NCBI GenBank assembly: GCA_917880885.1
Contig: OU862927.1
Location: forward strand, 33,755,571 to 33,819,570
Direction: 5' to 3'
Source: Limnephilus marmoratus
Taxonomy: Eukaryota; Arthropoda; Insecta; Trichoptera; Limnephilidae
Length of the DNA stretch: 64,000 nt
A program made the translations under genes and the position numbers. Below the pieces are notes generated by a model that did not search any database, was not told the origin of the DNA, and saw nothing but the letters and a program-made list of their open reading frames with translations. Below, one piece after another: positions 61,209 through 64,000 of this stretch (positions are counted from its first letter, which is position 1; each line of letters begins with the position of its first letter).

Positions 61209-61549
61209 TTTCACACACTTCCCCAAATGATCATCTAGTCAACCCACGCTATGCAATTGCACTATATAAGTATTATAAATACAAAACAATACAAGAACAA
61301 CATGTCAACCTACTAGAGACCAAATGGGAATATAATTCACCGACTCCAGATATTTTCATATCAGAGGGTTCGGCTCTGTGGCATTTCTAATTGAACCTAT
61401 AAATCCTACCGATCCCTCAATATAAATATTTAAAAAATCCTTAATAATCCTACATGTATTTAAAATGACTGATTTTTGCATTTTTATATACAAATTCTTT
61501 GACAAATCTAATTGCTTAAATTTTGAATCAGATTCCTAGGTATTATGAT
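61209..61549 (-). pseudogene. LINE 3' end, near-identical to 379-720
   Basis: Matches 379-720 with only a handful of differences; it carries the end of the RTE-like C-terminus and the 3' UTR. It stops at AGGTATTATG, where a TTA-rich microsatellite (61550-61580) begins. Confidence 0.75.
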
Positions 61550-61985
61550 ATTATTATTATTATTATTATATTATTATTCAATGTATAAAAACAGTTTATT
61601 ATAAACAAGTTCTGCTTCTGCTTCGTAATTATTATTATGAGTTACAGCTGTTTCGCCCTCTGAAGGCATTATCAAACTGGGGTTGTTACCACCTACAGAC
61701 GATGTATTTATATCATTTCTAGACAGGTACTTATGATGACAAAATGAATAGCTTTTAATTATTATTACTTGTGCCCCTAAACTTCTAAGTAAAATGACTG
61801 AAATATAATTGGTTAAGTTTCCCAATTACTGGATTGTTTAAATTTGACTGAAGGTCGTTAATTATTCCATAAAATAAACCCTTGATGATTCATCAGGATT
61901 TACCTTATAATACAATTGATATTTGAAATGGTCATCATTCTCTTGGATAACCCACTATGACTCATGTATTTACTTAATAGCACAG
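61550..61985 (-). other. 3' flank of the Penelope-like element
   Basis: Minus orientation, downstream of the ORF stop. Includes the hammerhead-like relic and ends in a (TAA)n microsatellite at 61550-61580 against the LINE fragment. Part of the same stretch is found alone at 37262-37400, which supports its belonging to the element terminus. Confidence 0.55.
61638..61682 (-). ncRNA. Degraded hammerhead-like motif beside the Penelope ORF
   Basis: The minus strand reads CCAGT, TTGATAA, T, GCCTTCAGAGGGC (stem II), GAAAC, with self-complementary ACAGCTGT and A. It deviates from the CUGAUGA box at two positions (C3 to U, G8 to A), so it should be inactive. Hammerhead ribozymes are known in Penelope-like element termini. 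37276-37310 has the same layout with UUGGUAA. Confidence 0.45.
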
Positions 61986-64000
61986 TTAGGTATTTGGACT
62001 GGATTTAAATATGTCTAAAAGTGGCGAGCGAATTATATTTGTTTGTTCATTAATTAAAATAGCTTTCTGATTATTAGAGTTTTTATTAATTTCTAACTGC
62101 TCTAACAGATTGAGTTTGCGTCCCTTATTTTGTAAGTGGAACGGAAATGGTTTATTATTATCACTAAGTGAGTGATTGTTTTCTAAGAGATGTTTAGCAA
62201 ATTGTGATTCTATTTTATTATTATTTTTAAACGATCGCATGTGTTCTTTGAATCTAGTGTTAAGGGACCGGCCGGTTTGTCCAACATAAACAGCGTTGCA
62301 TTCATCACACTGGAGTTTATAAATGCCACTATTTTTTAGTTTGGGTATTTTTTTTTTTGAGTTTTTAAGAGACGATCCTAAAGTATTATTTGTGCGGAAG
62401 GAAACACCTAAGCCACAATTTTTGAGAACTTTAGCTATTTTATTAGATGTCGGTCCGACAAATTCCAAACATCCAAATTTATTATTTGTTTTATTGTTAG
62501 TCGCTGGGTAAATTAAGTTAAGGTTATTTTTGTGTTTTTTGTGACTAATTATTTTTTTAATGTCTCTACCCTTGAAGCCGTTATTTTTAGCAATAGTTAG
62601 AATTGTATTTTTTTCCCTCTCGTAAGCCATATTGTCAAGCGGGATGTTGGTAAGTCTATGTATCATTGAGCGGTAAGCGGATAATTTATGTGACCATGGG
62701 TGCAAAGATTTATAATTAATGGTCCTGTCGGTAAACTTAGGCTTACGGAAAATTTCAAAAGTATGTTTATTATTTTCTCTACCGATTGTTAAATCTAAGA
62801 AGTTGATTTTCTTATTACACTCCCTTTCAACCGTAAAGCAGATTTTACGGTTGATGGAGTTGGCTAAAGTAACAAAAAGATCTAGTTGTCTGTTGGTACC
62901 TTGCCAAAATAATAAATAATAATAATAAATAAATAATAATAAGAATATCATCAACATAACGAACGTAGTATATTATGTATTTACTAAAGATTGAATTTAA
63001 AATTTGTTTTTCAATATAGTCCATGAATATTTCGGCAAGAAGGGGACTGAGGGGGGACCCCATGGGCAAGCCATCGTTTTGTTGGTAGAATTTACCATTA
63101 AATATAAAATAGTTAGTTTCAACACATATTTTAAAGAGATCGAATAAGTCTTTTTTTATGATTGTGTTAATGTTGGATTTTTCTAGTATATCTTCTATGA
63201 TTTTAGGGCACTCTTGGATAGGGACATTGCTAAAAAGGCCTTACTACGTCTAAAGATAAAAATTGACAGTTGTGCGGGAGATCTAAGTTTTGTATTTTAT
63301 TTATAAGTTCTAGAGAATTTTTGACGCTATGTATTGGAGAGAATTTAGTATATTTTTTAAAAAGAAAATTAAGTTTTTTGGCGAGTATCGTCGTTGGGGC
63401 ATTTATAAAGGAAACGACCGGTCGGAAGGGAATATTTTCTTTATGTGTTTTAGGTTGCCCGTATAGTGCAGGAGCCCTCGGATTCATTACCATTGCACTT
63501 CTTCTAGCATATTTATTTATGAAAATTGATTTGCAATTATTTATTAGGTTGCGTACTTTTATTGACATTTTGTCCGTCGGATCCTTTTTTAAGATTTCAA
63601 AATCTTCTGGCTTCAGGAATGCTTCTACTTTATTTGTGCAATCGTCTTTGTTTAATATAACTACCGAATTTCCCTTATCCGCCTTAGTAATAGTAAGGTC
63701 GCAATTTTAAATTTTAGTTTTAATATCATTTAAAATTTCCGTTTCTTTATTACTGAATTTATTTTTAAAGTTGTTGGTTGATTTCAAAGTTTTCCTCAAG
63801 ATATCTGCGGTTATTTGCTTCGGTAGGCCGTTATTTTTAATTTTTGAAAGAGAAATTTCCGTATCAATTGCCAAATATTCAATTTGTTTTTTAGTGATAT
63901 CCGAATTTATTTTATATTTAAAGCCTTTATCTAATAAATTTATTTCATCTTTTTCAAAGATTGCGTCTGATAGGTTAATAGTTTTTTGGTAAAATTCAAT
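61986..64000 (-). pseudogene. Penelope-like element: reverse transcriptase and GIY-YIG endonuclease (runs off the window)
   Basis: Minus strand, from 64000 down. EIS and KNNGLPKQITADI lie in the upstream N-terminal region; then LTITKADKGNSVVILNKDDC, PALYGQPKTHKENIPFRPVV, FLSLDVV (RT motif A), GLPMGSPLSPLLAEIFMDY (motif B), YYVRYVDDILII (motif C), WQGTNRQLDLFV, FLDLTIGR and KPKFTDRTINYKSLHPWSHK (thumb). The GIY-YIG nuclease follows: GIYKLQCDECNAVYVGQTGR, then LNTRFKEHMR. This is the standard Penelope order; the enzyme primes at nicks made by its GIY-YIG domain. Lesions are a TAA at 63707-63709, a frameshift near 63235 and a microsatellite-linked shift near 62910. Inactive. Confidence 0.88.
62905..62945. 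repeat. (AAT)n microsatellite inside the Penelope RT
   Basis: AATAATAAATAATAATAATA and similar, between YVDDILII and WQGTNRQ codons. The triplet run changes the frame. Confidence 0.85.

Noticed and set aside
379..61549. Terminal repeats of one giant mobile element
   Set aside because: The repeated segment is a LINE 3' end, and the DNA between is a patchwork of unrelated insertions.
62323..63992. Several plus-strand frames at the right end
   Set aside because: They are complementary to Penelope RT/GIY-YIG coding sequence and carry no motif of their own.

Overview
This window is eukaryotic, AT-rich and almost entirely made of transposable elements. I recognise no complete host protein-coding gene, rRNA or intact tRNA gene. 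TTAGG-type repeats, several arthropod-type non-LTR retrotransposons, a Penelope-like element, mariner/pogo and hAT-type DNA transposons and Helitron ends point to an insect. The sequence does not let me name the order. TA, TAA/TTA, TTAA, 8-bp and 12-13-bp target duplications can be read directly at many insertions, so the order of nesting can often be reconstructed.

Layout. 0-1 kb: LINE tail on the minus strand. 1.2-3.2 kb: TTAGG repeats with a nested MITE, a SINE and a LINE fragment. 3.5-4.3 kb: an inverted-repeat element with a perfect hairpin. 4.4-5.95 kb: C-terminus of a RNase H-bearing LINE, split by a hAT-type MITE and by an LTR-like insert that ends in a copy of the 3' half of tRNA-Trp. 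6-7.2 kb: LINE fragment and LTR fragment. 7.7-10.2 kb: inverted-repeat elements. 10.4-15.8 kb: MITEs, a 1.25-kb foldback, minisatellite. 16-22.4 kb: LINE, SINE and MITE fragments. 22.9-24.0 kb: mariner-type element. 24-29 kb: LINE, Penelope and Helitron fragments and MITEs. 29.5-33.5 kb: a hAT-like inverted-repeat pair enclosing the only long open reading frame, a LINE with endonuclease remnant and complete reverse transcriptase. 34-38.4 kb: inverted minisatellites, SINE, foldbacks. 39.7-43.9 kb: LINE tail, TTAA-flanked MITEs, a poly(A)-tailed foldback with a hammerhead-like core, and a hAT-type MITE inside a SINE. 45-51.9 kb: SINEs, a tandem array grown from a SINE tail, LINE. 52.8-55.4 kb: Helitron, two LINE fragments and a solo LTR. 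55.6-58.5 kb: a pogo-like transposon inserted in a Harbinger-type MITE. 58.7-61.5 kb: hammerhead-bearing foldback, MITE, LINE tail. 61.6-64 kb: a degraded Penelope-like element on the minus strand running off the window.

The main signals for a second look are the following. (1) A 36-nt copy of tRNA-Trp including the CCA end, whose only difference from the conserved tRNA falls at position 58, the m1A site. (2) A group of foldback retroposons with 8-13-bp target duplications; some carry hammerhead-ribozyme-like cores with self-complementary stem III, in an architecture resembling animal retrozymes or Penelope termini. (3) Clear nested insertions in which the empty site, and in one case the interrupted reading frame, can be read directly.

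Almost every open frame here is a remnant. The 820-codon LINE frame is the only one that still looks able to encode a full reverse transcriptase.
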